DNA from: Vreelandella rituensis
GTDB lineage: Bacteria; Pseudomonadota; Gammaproteobacteria; Pseudomonadales; Halomonadaceae
Direction of reading: 5' to 3'
Assembly: GCF_003336665.1 (NCBI RefSeq)
Contig: NZ_QPIJ01000011.1
Coordinates: 25,344-89,343, forward strand
Length of the DNA: 64,000 nt
The stretch's first letter is position 1. Each line of letters begins with the position of its first letter. The position numbers were made by a program, and so were the translations under genes. Under the pieces are notes generated by a model that had not been told where the DNA came from, ran no database searches, and was given only the letters and a program-made list of their open reading frames with translations. Positions 38,249-48,386 of the stretch are shown in pieces.

Positions 38249-39387
38249 CGGCTATGTGCCTGTTCCTGCGCCATACTCACCAGCCGCTTGATCTGCTGGA
38301 GATCGTACTTGAGCATATGCCGTTGGTCGTCTCGCAGCTGCGACATATCCAACCAACCATCCGCCATCTGCCCCAGCGTAAGGTTGCGACGCTGCTGGTT
38401 GAGAAGCAGTTGTTGCAAGCGCTCGAACCCCGCCCGCAAGGTGCTCACCTGCGAGGACGAAAGCGCATTGCGCTCGTTGCCAAGCACCATCAAGCGCTTG
38501 TGGGTGGATATCTCTCGACACCTATGCACCAGAGTCAGTAAACGCACCGCACTGACCAGCGGCATCAAGCCCTGACGCTTGAGATTCAGGGCATTTTCAT
38601 GCGGTGCCAGAGCATCGTGACTCGCACTGATTCGCCCCAACCTGTCCAGCGCCACAGGTAGCTCATTGAGCAGCGCCGCCATTTCATCCAGGAACAACTT
38701 GGCCACGGGCAATAGCGTCATCACACTGTCGCTTAGCCGAGTTGCCAAGCGTTGCTCTCCGTATACCGGAAAGAAATCCAGCAGGATATTGGTCTGCTGT
38801 ACCCTTTTGACACGCCTGTCATTGCTCCACAAGGCGAGCTGCTCGTGCCATTCATGCACACGTTTGCGCCACATCGGCCAACGCGCCATCACATGGCCGT
38901 GACACAGGGGAATTCCCGCCTCATCCAGCCGTTGGGTGAAACGCTCACCCAACGCCTGAAAGTAGCCATCGATTTCAAGGTGACGTGAGTCAGGATAATC
39001 CTCAATGAGCATGGCATTGTCCTGGTCCGGCCCCAGCAGGCTTTCGTGACGCGCAGCCGAGCCCAGGGTCAAGACACAGAACGACACCGGGGGCAAACCC
39101 CAGCCCTGTCCTTGCATTTCATTGAGAGAAAGTGAAATGGCTTCGCGGTAGATCCAGTCATTATGATCACTGATGACCTGGCTGATCCGCCAGGCAGGCA
39201 ACTCATAACGTACCAGAACATCCACCAGATGAGGTTGCCAGGCGTAAGCGTCGGCAAGCTCCCTGACGTCCAACAGCGATTGCGTGGAAAAGAGGCTTTC
39301 CAGCGGCCCCATGAATGCCTGCCGGTTGAGTTGACCATGCTCCGAGAAAAGCGCCCGCCAGGGGGAAGCCCGATGCATGAGACGCAT
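38245..39387 (-). CDS. DUF294-type putative nucleotidyltransferase
   Basis: 380 residues. Nucleotidyltransferase signature LGSAARHESLLGPDQDNAML near residue 110, matching GS-x-x-R-x-E...PDQD of the GlnD/GlnE-like superfamily, then a substrate-binding helical domain to the C-terminus. Many relatives have N-terminal CBS or cyclic-nucleotide domains; this one lacks them. AAGGAG is 7 nt before the ATG. It often accompanies SSS-kinase/exonuclease clusters, which suggests a shared pathway, but its substrate is unknown. Confidence 0.8.
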   Translation of the reverse strand: MRLMHRASPWRALFSEHGQLNRQAFMGPLESLFSTQSLLDVRELADAYAWQPHLVDVLVRYELPAWRISQVISDHNDWIYREAISLSLNEMQGQGWGLPPVSFCVLTLGSAARHESLLGPDQDNAMLIEDYPDSRHLEIDGYFQALGERFTQRLDEAGIPLCHGHVMARWPMWRKRVHEWHEQLALWSNDRRVKRVQQTNILLDFFPVYGEQRLATRLSDSVMTLLPVAKLFLDEMAALLNELPVALDRLGRISASHDALAPHENALNLKRQGLMPLVSAVRLLTLVHRCREISTHKRLMVLGNERNALSSSQVSTLRAGFERLQQLLLNQQRRNLTLGQMADGWLDMSQLRDDQRHMLKYDLQQIKRLVSMAQEQAHSR

Positions 39388-39409
39388 GCGCTACTCCTTA
39401 GCGGACGTT

Positions 39410-39754
39410 TTAGTTGCCTTCGGGGGAACTTGCTTGAGGGGATGAGCCTTGCTGACGGGGATCGGGCTCGAACATCGCATCACCGATTTCATCAATATAA
39501 CGCTGCGCCTTGCTCACCATCAAGGCATCGCAGGCCTCGCGTCCGGGAAGGCTGTCGGAACGTTCAAATCGATGTTCGAGCGTATGACCCTCTGTCTGTG
39601 GATATTGGATCCAGCCACTGACCCGAAACTGCCCGCCTTGCTCTTCAGGCTGCGAGACGATCAAGTAGCCCTTGTACGCCACCGGCTCGGCCGCTTCGGG
39701 ACCGCGCGCCTTGCTTTCGGCGTTGAACAAGCCGGAAAAAAGTTTTTTCAGCAT
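39410..39754 (-). CDS. HlyU-family protein
   Basis: 114 residues from the ATG at 39754 (GGAGGGTAGG just upstream). MLKKLFSGLF opens it; YKGYLIVSQPEEQGGQFRVSGWI and GHTLEHRFERSDSLPGREAC are HlyU signatures. HlyU-named small proteins were linked to virulence-gene activation in Vibrio, but that name covers different folds; function here is open. The C-terminus is a Ser/Pro/Gln-rich tail. Confidence 0.75.
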   Translation of the reverse strand: MLKKLFSGLFNAESKARGPEAAEPVAYKGYLIVSQPEEQGGQFRVSGWIQYPQTEGHTLEHRFERSDSLPGREACDALMVSKAQRYIDEIGDAMFEPDPRQQGSSPQASSPEGN

Positions 39755-39820
39755 CCTACCCTCCATGTCGCCGGCTGCATCGGCGGGAAACCCCGCCGAT
39801 GCGGGCATCAAGGCAACGGA

Positions 39821-41041
<1,221 letters not shown>

Positions 41042-41247
41042 TCTTTGCTCCTTCGTTCACCGGAAACTGACACCCCTGATAGCGGTGTCAGGACATTGGG
41101 ATAAACCCCAAGTATAGCGCTCTGAATGCTCAGCGAATACCGCCGACGACGATCCTGCATCAAAGCTGCTAGAATCGATTACCGAGGCGCGGATTCGCGC
41201 CACTCATCATCCGCCGACTCGTTACCCCGCCTCACAAGGAGAGCTGC

Positions 41248-41916
41248 ATGAGCGAGGCAATCGCCCGCGACTTAATGGCCCAACGTTTTCGCAGTTATTT
41301 GCCGGTCGTGATCGACCTGGAAACCGGCGGTTTCAATGCCCAAGGGGATGCAATTCTGGAGATTGCCGCGGTCACGCTGACCATGGATCCGGAAGGCAAT
41401 CTGCTACCCGACGCCACCTACTCCTACCACACTCACCCCTTCGAGGGGGCCAATGTGGAGCAGTCGGCTCTCGATTTCACCGGGATAAACCTGGATGATC
41501 CCTTGCGTCGCCAAGTCGCGCTGACCGAAGCTCAGGCCCTGGGAGAGATATTTCGCCCGGTTCGCAAGGCACTCAAGGCGCATGGCTGCACAAGGGCGGT
41601 TCTGGTCGGCCATAACGCCGCCTTTGACCATGGCTTTCTGAATGCCGCGGTGAACCGTTGCGGCATCAAGCGCAATCCATTTCATCCGTTTTCGAGTTTC
41701 GACACTGCTTCTCTGGCCGGACTGGTCTATGGCCAGACCGTACTGGCGCGTGCCTGCCGAGCAGCAGGTATCGAGTTCGACAACCAGGCAGCACATTCAG
41801 CGCGTTACGATACCGAACGCACCGCTGAGCTGTTTTGCGCCATGGTAAATCGCTACAAGGATCTGGGTGGATGGCAACTGGCCCAACGTGAACAGGGCAT
41901 GGAAGACACCGACTGA
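41248..41916 (+). CDS. rnt: Ribonuclease T
   Basis: 222 residues. DEDDh 3'-5' exoribonuclease that trims tRNA and other stable RNA ends. Exo motifs: VIDLETGGFN, LVGHNAAFDHGFL, and HSARYDTERTAELF. The N-terminal MAQRFRSYLPVVIDLE matches RNase T. AAGGAG lies 9 nt upstream of the ATG. TAGAAT at 41170-41175 is a candidate -10 element. Confidence 0.95.
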   Translation: MSEAIARDLMAQRFRSYLPVVIDLETGGFNAQGDAILEIAAVTLTMDPEGNLLPDATYSYHTHPFEGANVEQSALDFTGINLDDPLRRQVALTEAQALGEIFRPVRKALKAHGCTRAVLVGHNAAFDHGFLNAAVNRCGIKRNPFHPFSSFDTASLAGLVYGQTVLARACRAAGIEFDNQAAHSARYDTERTAELFCAMVNRYKDLGGWQLAQREQGMEDTD

Positions 41917-42012
41917 GCGGATGCAGGCACCCAGGCTTTGCGCTAAACTCCCGCGTTTTGGCCTTTCGCCTTGCAGTGCAGCATCGGTTCGATTGCCTTT
42001 ACTGGCATTGTC

Positions 42013-42072
42013 GTTATTAACATTGCCCTTGTTAACATCGTCCTTATTAAAATTGTACTTATTAACATCGTC
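42013..42072 (+). repeat. Four-copy 15-bp imperfect tandem repeat in the pfp leader
   Basis: GTTATTAACATTGCC, CTTGTTAACATCGTC, CTTATTAAAATTGTA and CTTATTAACATCGTC follow head to tail, ending 42 bp before the pfp start. The reverse complement of the last unit (GACGATGTTAATAAG) matches AACGATGTTGATAAG in the coaE leader at 13 of 15 positions. The array keeps the pfp frame open and would encode INIV-like pentapeptides if translated, which I consider unlikely. Confidence 0.7.
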
Positions 42073-42114
42073 CCTACTACCGTCTTTACTGTCTCAGGAG
42101 CATCAGACGTCCCC

Positions 42115-43374
42115 ATGGCCCAGCACAATGCCTTTTATGCCCAATCCGGCGGCGTTACCGCCGTAATCAACGCCACTGCTTGCGGTGTCATTGAAGCCTG
42201 CCGCCAGGCGCCCGACCAGATCGGCAAGGTCTACGCCGGCCACAATGGGATTATCGGCGCCTTGACCGAGGACCTGATCGACGTCAACCAGGAAAGCGAT
42301 GAGGCAATCGCCGCCCTGCGCTATACGCCGGGCGGTGCTTTTGGGTCCTGTCGCTACAAGCTCAAGGACATTGAAACCCATCGCACCCAATACGAACGCC
42401 TGATCGAAGTGTTCAAGGCCCATGACATTCGTTATTTCTTTTATAACGGTGGCGGCGATAGCGCGGATACCTGCCTGAAGGTCTCTCAACTCTCAGAAAA
42501 AATGGGTTATCCGTTAACCGCCATTCATGTGCCCAAGACCGTGGATAACGACCTGCCGGTAACCGATAACAGCCCCGGTTTCGGTAGCGTCGCCAAGTAT
42601 ATCGCCACCTCCACGCGCGAGGCGTCACTCGACATCGCCTCGATGTGCGCCACCTCGACCAAGGTATTCGTGCTCGAAGTGATGGGTCGTCATGCGGGCT
42701 GGATTGCCGCCGCGGGCGGGCTGGCCGGTGAAGCGGAAGGCGAGCCGCCGCACATGATCGTCTTCCCGGAAGTGGCATTCGACCGTAAAAAAGCGATGGC
42801 GCGGGTGGATGAAAGCGTCAAGCGCTACGGTTACTGCGTGATCGTGGTGTCCGAAGGAGCCCGCTACGAAGACGGCACCTTCCTTGCCGATGCCGGCAAT
42901 ACCGATGCGTTCGGCCATCGTCAGCTGGGCGGCGTGGCACCAACGCTTGCCGGTATGATCAAACAGGACCTGGGGTATAAATACCACTGGGCGGTCGCCG
43001 ACTATCTGCAACGCTCCGCACGGCACCTTGCGTCAAAAACCGACGTTGAGCAGGCCTATGCAGTCGGCCGCGAAGCCGTCGCACTGGCGTTGGCCGGCAA
43101 GAACTCGATGATGCCGGCGATTCGGCGCATCAGTGAATCGCCCTATCAGTGGGATATCATTGCGACGCCGCTGGCCGAAGTCGCCAACCGCGAAAAATTC
43201 ATGCCGCCCTCGTTTATCACCGAAGACGGTTTCGGCATAACTGCCGATTGCCGTCAGTATCTGCTGCCCTTGATCCAGGGCGAAGACTTCCCGCCGTTTG
43301 AAAACGGCTTGCCCAAGGTCGCTCGTCTTTCACTGACCCTGGCGGAACGAAAACTGCCTGATTTTACGCTCTAA
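42115..43374 (+). CDS. pfp: Pyrophosphate-dependent 6-phosphofructokinase
   Basis: 419 residues from the ATG at 42115 (MAQHNAFYAQSGGVTAVINA); AGGAG is 14 nt upstream, rather far. The phosphoryl-donor motif reads YNGGGDSADT, with Asp where ATP enzymes have Gly104, and the next motif is PKTVDNDLP (Lys in place of the Gly of PGTIDND). Both point to pyrophosphate rather than ATP as donor. It interconverts fructose 6-phosphate and fructose 1,6-bisphosphate reversibly. Length matches bacterial PPi-PFKs of about 400-420. A soluble pyrophosphatase is encoded 2 kb away. Confidence 0.88.
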   Translation: MAQHNAFYAQSGGVTAVINATACGVIEACRQAPDQIGKVYAGHNGIIGALTEDLIDVNQESDEAIAALRYTPGGAFGSCRYKLKDIETHRTQYERLIEVFKAHDIRYFFYNGGGDSADTCLKVSQLSEKMGYPLTAIHVPKTVDNDLPVTDNSPGFGSVAKYIATSTREASLDIASMCATSTKVFVLEVMGRHAGWIAAAGGLAGEAEGEPPHMIVFPEVAFDRKKAMARVDESVKRYGYCVIVVSEGARYEDGTFLADAGNTDAFGHRQLGGVAPTLAGMIKQDLGYKYHWAVADYLQRSARHLASKTDVEQAYAVGREAVALALAGKNSMMPAIRRISESPYQWDIIATPLAEVANREKFMPPSFITEDGFGITADCRQYLLPLIQGEDFPPFENGLPKVARLSLTLAERKLPDFTL

Positions 43375-43411
43375 TCCTTCACGCTCTAACTCTTTAAGCT
43401 CTAACCCTTGG
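43366..43411 (+). repeat. Three-copy 15-16-bp tandem repeat overlapping the pfp stop
   Basis: ACGCTCTAATCCTTC, ACGCTCTAACTCTTTA and AGCTCTAACCCTTGG. The first copy contains the stop codon of pfp (CTC TAA), and each later copy repeats the CTCTAA block. Origin probably slippage. Confidence 0.6.
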
Positions 43412-43445
43412 ACCGAGACTTCCGCACTAAGACTTTCCTGGCTGG

Positions 43446-45161
43446 CTAGCGCAGCAGCCAGGAAAGCACCAACAGCAATAATAGGATACCGGCCACCCCC
43501 TGCCAGAAGCGGCGTGGCTCACGGCTTTGAACCTCATGACCTTCCTTGCGCCCCAGCGACACCTGCAGGGCATGTAGAAACTCCGACATCCGCCGAAAAC
43601 GCAGCGCCCGCTGCGGGTCCAGGGCCCGGCGCAGCGCATCATCCAGGGCCTGCGTAACCTCGGGATTGAAACTCCGCGCACTGCGATAGCTCAGCTGCTC
43701 CAGGTCGGTATGGCTGCGCAACCGATTGGGGGTCAGGACGTAAGGCAGCTCACCGGTCAATAACCAATAGGTTGTCGACGCCAAGGCATACTGGTCGCTG
43801 CGCCTTCCCAAGCCGTCACCCAGCGCATACTCCGGTGCACTATGTTCGTTGATACCCACTTGCCCGAGCAGCTCGCGCGACTGGCGCTGATTGTCCATTT
43901 CACGAAAATGGCAGGCACTGAAGTCCGCCAGCACCACCTTCCCATGGTTATCGATCAACACATTGTCAGGATGAATCTGTTGGTGCAGCACATCACGATG
44001 ATGCAACGCCTTGACGGCTTTCCCTAGTTGATTGGCAATATCCAGACGCTGGGTCAAGCTCGCCTGAGGATGGCGCTCGGCCCATTGACTCAACGTTTCA
44101 CCTTCCACGTGCGCCATCAGATAGTACAGATAGCGACGTGGGCGGGAAGGCTCCATGACACGCACCACAAAGGGTGAGTTGATTCGCTCCACCACCCATT
44201 GCTGCAACAGAAAATGCTCCAGATAGGCATTGCGCAACGAAAGCTCCGGACTGGGGGCCTTCATCACCATTTCACGCCCTGTATGGACATCACGCACACG
44301 GTAGACACGTGATTGGGCGGTTCTCGAAAGCACCTCCTCCACTTCCAACCCATCCAGGCGCTCCCCCGGCGATAGTTCCGGCGGAATTGGCAGATCACCA
44401 TACAACCGCCCGGGATGATCTTCCTCCTCTTCGGGCAGCTCATCGATTCGTACCAACTGGAAGCAGAATTGGTCACCGCCATAGCCACGGTCCTGGGCCC
44501 GTGTCCGGGCTTCATCCGCCAGGCGCTCACAGGCAGCGTCCAGGTCACTGGCATCCAGTCGAATCAGACGCACATAGTCGGAAGGTAGCAAGGTGCCGCG
44601 CACCGCCTGAGTGGTGAACAGGAAAATATCACCCTGTTTGAGCGGCATCCGGCTGTAGTCAATGTCCAGGCTGCAGTCCATGCCCAGCGCTCGCGAAGGG
44701 TAACGATAGCCGCCGAGGTCAGTCACATGATCACGCGATAGCTGTTCGAACTCAGCCCCGCGCAGGCGAAATACCAATGTATCCCCCATGTGAAACAGGT
44801 GTGCCTCACGTCCGCGGAAAACCAATGCTGAAAGCGAGGAGACGAAACTGCCTTCCTTGACATGCTGGCTCTGGCTGTAACACCAGCTATTGAGTGACCG
44901 CAGCACCCGGGTGGCCGATGTCTTGACCTCCCAGTGGTCGGGAGTGGAAAAATAATCGGCAAGAAAGCCTCTTACACTCAGATCGCCGGCTTGCTTGGCC
45001 ATGACATTGCGCGACACGGAATCGCTGATCACCGCACATGCCCCCTTGGCTCGCAACAAGGTCGGTTCCGGCATACGCACCGACATCGAACTGCGATGTT
45101 TACGCCGTTCCGGTGCCACGAACGCCTGGCCGTAACTCAACAATAACTGGGCATGTGCCAA
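43446..45161 (-). CDS. PP2C-like / Ser-Thr kinase-like membrane protein with degenerate active sites
   Basis: 571 residues from a TTG start at 45161 with GAGGAGG 5 nt upstream. Residues 1 to about 240 are PP2C-like, about 265-540 protein-kinase-like, and the last 20 (GVAGILLLLLVLSWLL) a membrane anchor. Key positions are altered: the PP2C segment LFTTQAVRG has Gln185 where LFTSDGVxG carries a metal-binding Asp, and ISDSVS replaces the usual DG. In the kinase, Lys301 is kept but the catalytic loop reads LHQQIHPDN (Gln395 at the HRD Asp) and DFG is DFS. It resembles the bifunctional kinase/phosphatase of Pseudomonas, probably with little or no catalysis. Confidence 0.75.
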   Translation of the reverse strand: MAHAQLLLSYGQAFVAPERRKHRSSMSVRMPEPTLLRAKGACAVISDSVSRNVMAKQAGDLSVRGFLADYFSTPDHWEVKTSATRVLRSLNSWCYSQSQHVKEGSFVSSLSALVFRGREAHLFHMGDTLVFRLRGAEFEQLSRDHVTDLGGYRYPSRALGMDCSLDIDYSRMPLKQGDIFLFTTQAVRGTLLPSDYVRLIRLDASDLDAACERLADEARTRAQDRGYGGDQFCFQLVRIDELPEEEEDHPGRLYGDLPIPPELSPGERLDGLEVEEVLSRTAQSRVYRVRDVHTGREMVMKAPSPELSLRNAYLEHFLLQQWVVERINSPFVVRVMEPSRPRRYLYYLMAHVEGETLSQWAERHPQASLTQRLDIANQLGKAVKALHHRDVLHQQIHPDNVLIDNHGKVVLADFSACHFREMDNQRQSRELLGQVGINEHSAPEYALGDGLGRRSDQYALASTTYWLLTGELPYVLTPNRLRSHTDLEQLSYRSARSFNPEVTQALDDALRRALDPQRALRFRRMSEFLHALQVSLGRKEGHEVQSREPRRFWQGVAGILLLLLVLSWLLR

Positions 45162-45317
45162 GTCATCCTCCTCAATTTAACAGCGAATGCGCCTGACTTA
45201 CCGGCGGTTGCACCTGACAGTGGGCGTCATGATACACGTCGCCGCCTGGAAACGATGCTCTCAACCCCATTCACTATCCTATCTATTGTCGGCTTATTCA
45301 TCCCAACCTATGTCGCA

Positions 45318-45347
45318 TTGGTAATCCCGCAGCCATATTCGTATAAT
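45318..45347 (+). promoter_or_regulatory. Predicted sigma-70 promoter of ppa
   Basis: TTGGTA (45318-45323), 18-bp spacer, TATAAT (45342-45347), 61 bp before the ppa start. Confidence 0.55.
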
Positions 45348-45408
45348 CCCTGCCAATTAACGCCGACTCGCGCACTCCTCGAGCCCCTGCAACAGCAAGG
45401 AATTCACG

Positions 45409-45939
45409 ATGAACTTCGATAATATTCCCGCCGGTAAAGAACTTCCCAATGACGTCTACGTGGTGATTGAGATTCCGGCTCATCATTCGCCTATCAAGTA
45501 CGAGATCGACAAGGACATGGGTGCCCTGCTGGTGGATCGCTTCATGGCCACCCCCATGTTCTACCCGGCCAACTATGGGTTTATTCCTCACACCCTGGCC
45601 GATGACGGCGATGCCCTGGATGCACTGGTGGTAACCCCCCACCCCGTGCAGCCCGGCTGCATCATTCGCGCTCGTCCGATCGGCATTCTCAACATGACCG
45701 ATGAAGCCGGTGAAGACGCCAAGCTGGTATGCGTACCTCACGCCAAACTGAGCAGTCTTTACGACGACGTTCAGGAAGTCACCGATCTTCCCGAGCTTCT
45801 GCGCCAGCAGATCGCTCACTTCTTCGAGAACTACAAGGACCTCGAAAAAGGCAAGTGGGTCAAGGTCGAGTCCTGGGAAGGTGCTGATGCCGCACGCAAG
45901 GCAATTGAAAAATCAGTGATCGCTTACGAAAAAGCCTGA
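45409..45939 (+). CDS. ppa: Inorganic pyrophosphatase (family I)
   Basis: 176 residues, E. coli length (176). Hydrolyses PPi to phosphate. [38 protein letters not shown] with the Asp cluster for Mg2+, and [12 protein letters not shown] are family signatures. AAGGAA is 7 nt upstream. Present beside a PPi-dependent PFK, with which it would compete for PPi. Confidence 0.97.
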   Translation: MNFDNIPAGKELPNDVYVVIEIPAHHSPIKYEIDKDMGALLVDRFMATPMFYPANYGFIPHTLADDGDALDALVVTPHPVQPGCIIRARPIGILNMTDEAGEDAKLVCVPHAKLSSLYDDVQEVTDLPELLRQQIAHFFENYKDLEKGKWVKVESWEGADAARKAIEKSVIAYEKA

Positions 45940-45974
45940 CTTCAGCTTATTTTCGAGACTGAACGTCGCTATGG

Positions 45975-45998
45975 AAGCCGCCCTCGGGCGGCTTTCTT
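45975..45998 (+). terminator. Rho-independent terminator of ppa
   Basis: AAGCCGCC / GGCGGCTT stem with a CTCG loop, followed by TCTT, 35 bp past the ppa stop. The T-run is short. Confidence 0.75.
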
Positions 45999-46218
45999 GC
46001 GTTAAAGAGATGGCGAAAACGCGCCGCGACACGAGCGCGCATCGCCTGCGTATTGCGCCTGGCTGAGGTATTCTGTTGCAATCGAAGGGAACCTCTCGAG
46101 CTCATGTGTTTCGCAAGTACGTCTCTCGAATAATGAGCATTAGCGTTGCGCTTTAAGTACCCAAGCTAGCAATGCCAGAATTAGCCACCCTGTCAAGTTT
46201 TTGGTTTAAGGAAACGCT

Positions 46219-48075
46219 GTGTCGATAGTTAAACGTTTTATCTGCCTATTGCTGCTTTTTGTTCCGCTTTTGGCACAGGCTCAATGGTTCAATTCGTCCG
46301 GTGGCGAAGATGACTTCCTGCCGGTGATGCAAGCATTTCAGCCTAGCGCCTGGCATGACGGAGAGACGCTGTATGTCGGCATGCAAAGTGCCGAAGGGTA
46401 TTACCTCTATCGACACCAGTTCGCGGTGGAAAGTCTTGATAAAGCAGTCACGCTGGGTGAGCCTCAGTTACCGGAAGGCAACTTCACCACCGATGAATTT
46501 CTAGGCGATGTCTACGTCTTCCGCGATACGCTGGTCTTCGAGACACCACTTCAAGACAGCCACTCCGGGCCATTCGAGCTGCAACTGACCTTTCAGGGCT
46601 GTGCGGACGCCGGCCTCTGCTATCCGCCGGAACGCACCACATTGCAAGCGGCTCAGACCGGTGCGCCCCCCGCCTTTACCGACTGGACTCCCCAAGCATC
46701 GTCTTCTTCTGCGGTTGAGCCATCATCACCGAGTCGAGACAGCAACAGCTTTTCTCCCCCGCAAAGTGAAGACGGTCGTTTCAGTGCGCTGATACATGAC
46801 GCCAGCTTACCGCTGGCGTTGGGGCTGTTCTTTCTCGCCGGGCTAGGGTTGACGTTCACTCCCTGCGTACTCCCCATGATCCCGATTCTTTCCTCGATCA
46901 TTGTCGGCCAGAATCCTTCGCGACCCAGAGCTTTCGTGCTTTCGGCAAGCTACGTACTGGGGATGGCCTTTACCTACGCCCTGGTCGGCGTCTTGATGGG
47001 ATTGTTCGGTGCCGGGCTCAATCTGCAGGCTCATCTGCAATCCGCACCGGTGCTGATCACCTTCGGCGTCTTGTTCAGCCTCTTTGCCTTGGCCATGTTC
47101 GGGGCGTTTGACCTGCGCCTTTCTCCCCGGCTGACCGGGCGCATCGATGCTTGGCAGAATCGTGCACAGCGCAGCGGGCCTGCAGGGCTTGCCGTCGCCG
47201 GCGCGCTTTCGGTGCTGGTGGTCTCGCCTTGCGTGACCGCACCGCTGGCCGGCACTCTTGTATTCATCTCCAGCACCGGCGATGCCCTCATGGGCGGTGG
47301 CGTACTGCTGGCGCTGGGCCTGGGCATGGGAGTGCCGTTGCTATTGGTGGGCACCTTCGGCGCCACCTTCCTGCCGCGCTCCGGCGCCTGGATGAATGGT
47401 ATCAAGATCACCTTCGGCATCCTGCTACTGGGCGTGGCGATATGGATGGTGGAACGCTTGCTTCCCGCTTCCCTGGTCATGCTGTTGTGGGCGGCGCTGG
47501 CTATCGGTACGGCTCTGGCGCTGGGCGCTCTGACCTTCAATCAACCCCAAGGGTGGCCGCGCGTCCGCCAAGCGCTCGGCATTGTGCTGCTGACCTGGGG
47601 TGTCGTGCTGCTTGTCGGCGCCGCCCAGGGAGGCCATGACCCATTACGCCCTCTGGGCAGCCAGATGGCGGGCAGCCTAGCAGGAAACACCACAACGGCA
47701 ACTGTTGAACCCATCACCGTTGAACGCCTCGACGCTCTGGAACAGGAACTGGCACGCGCGCAGCAGCAAGGCCGCCCTGCGTTTGTGCACTTCACTGCCG
47801 ACTGGTGTATTTCCTGCAAACTGATGGAACGCAATGTCTATCCCGACCCGAGGGTTGCTCAAGCCATGGAGGGCTATGTGCGAATCAATGTGGACGTGAC
47901 CCAGACAAACCCCGTCAGCCGTGAATTACTCGATCATTTCAGTCTTTTCGGCCCCCCGAGCCTATTATTCTTTCATGCCGGCGAGGAAATTCGTGATGCG
48001 CGGATTCAGGGAGAGGTCAATGCCGACCACTTGAGCGAGCATCTGGATAATTTGAATACCTGGCTGGCAAGCTAG
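46219..48075 (+). CDS. dsbD: Thiol:disulfide interchange protein DsbD
   Basis: 618 residues from GTG 46219 (AAGGAAACGCT upstream). Signal peptide (LLLLFVPLLAQAQ), N-terminal alpha domain with Cys pair FQGCADAGLCYPP, a central domain of eight membrane helices with TPCVLPMIP and SPCVTAPLAG Cys residues, and a C-terminal thioredoxin domain ADWCISCKLME. It carries electrons from cytoplasmic thioredoxin to the periplasm. The 279-bp gap upstream includes the ppa terminator. Confidence 0.95.
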   Translation: MSIVKRFICLLLLFVPLLAQAQWFNSSGGEDDFLPVMQAFQPSAWHDGETLYVGMQSAEGYYLYRHQFAVESLDKAVTLGEPQLPEGNFTTDEFLGDVYVFRDTLVFETPLQDSHSGPFELQLTFQGCADAGLCYPPERTTLQAAQTGAPPAFTDWTPQASSSSAVEPSSPSRDSNSFSPPQSEDGRFSALIHDASLPLALGLFFLAGLGLTFTPCVLPMIPILSSIIVGQNPSRPRAFVLSASYVLGMAFTYALVGVLMGLFGAGLNLQAHLQSAPVLITFGVLFSLFALAMFGAFDLRLSPRLTGRIDAWQNRAQRSGPAGLAVAGALSVLVVSPCVTAPLAGTLVFISSTGDALMGGGVLLALGLGMGVPLLLVGTFGATFLPRSGAWMNGIKITFGILLLGVAIWMVERLLPASLVMLLWAALAIGTALALGALTFNQPQGWPRVRQALGIVLLTWGVVLLVGAAQGGHDPLRPLGSQMAGSLAGNTTTATVEPITVERLDALEQELARAQQQGRPAFVHFTADWCISCKLMERNVYPDPRVAQAMEGYVRINVDVTQTNPVSRELLDHFSLFGPPSLLFFHAGEEIRDARIQGEVNADHLSEHLDNLNTWLAS

Positions 48076-48386
48076 CTTGAAATCGCTCGCCAGGGCGACC
48101 CAGCGCTCGAACCTCGCCAAACGCACGCCAAAAACACATGCCTGGGATGCTCTTGCACGACTGGACATCATGGGCATTTTTCGGCAAACTCGGCTGCCAT
48201 ATTTCAAGGTAAAGTGCGGCTTTTAAAGCGGACTACCAAGTAACGTGCATCATCTTGCAGGTTTCTCTTCAAATTTGATGCAGGTTTACTGCGAGTTTCG
48301 AACTCGTTCCAACATGACGTAATCATGTGCCGTGCCTTGTTCAGCCCATGCAGCTACCCTCGCTACCACCTAACTGGGATAATGAG
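48076..48386. other. Intergenic region before accB
   Basis: 311 bp with no gene I can support. In Pseudomonas and E. coli aroQ commonly sits just before accB; it is absent here. Contains AT-rich patches (TTTTAAAGCGGAC around 48223) that may hold the accBC promoter. Confidence 0.5.

Noticed and set aside
41971..42114. N-terminal extension of pfp by 48 residues
   Set aside because: Made of the 15-bp repeat array and not part of the family; the protein-like start is at 42115.
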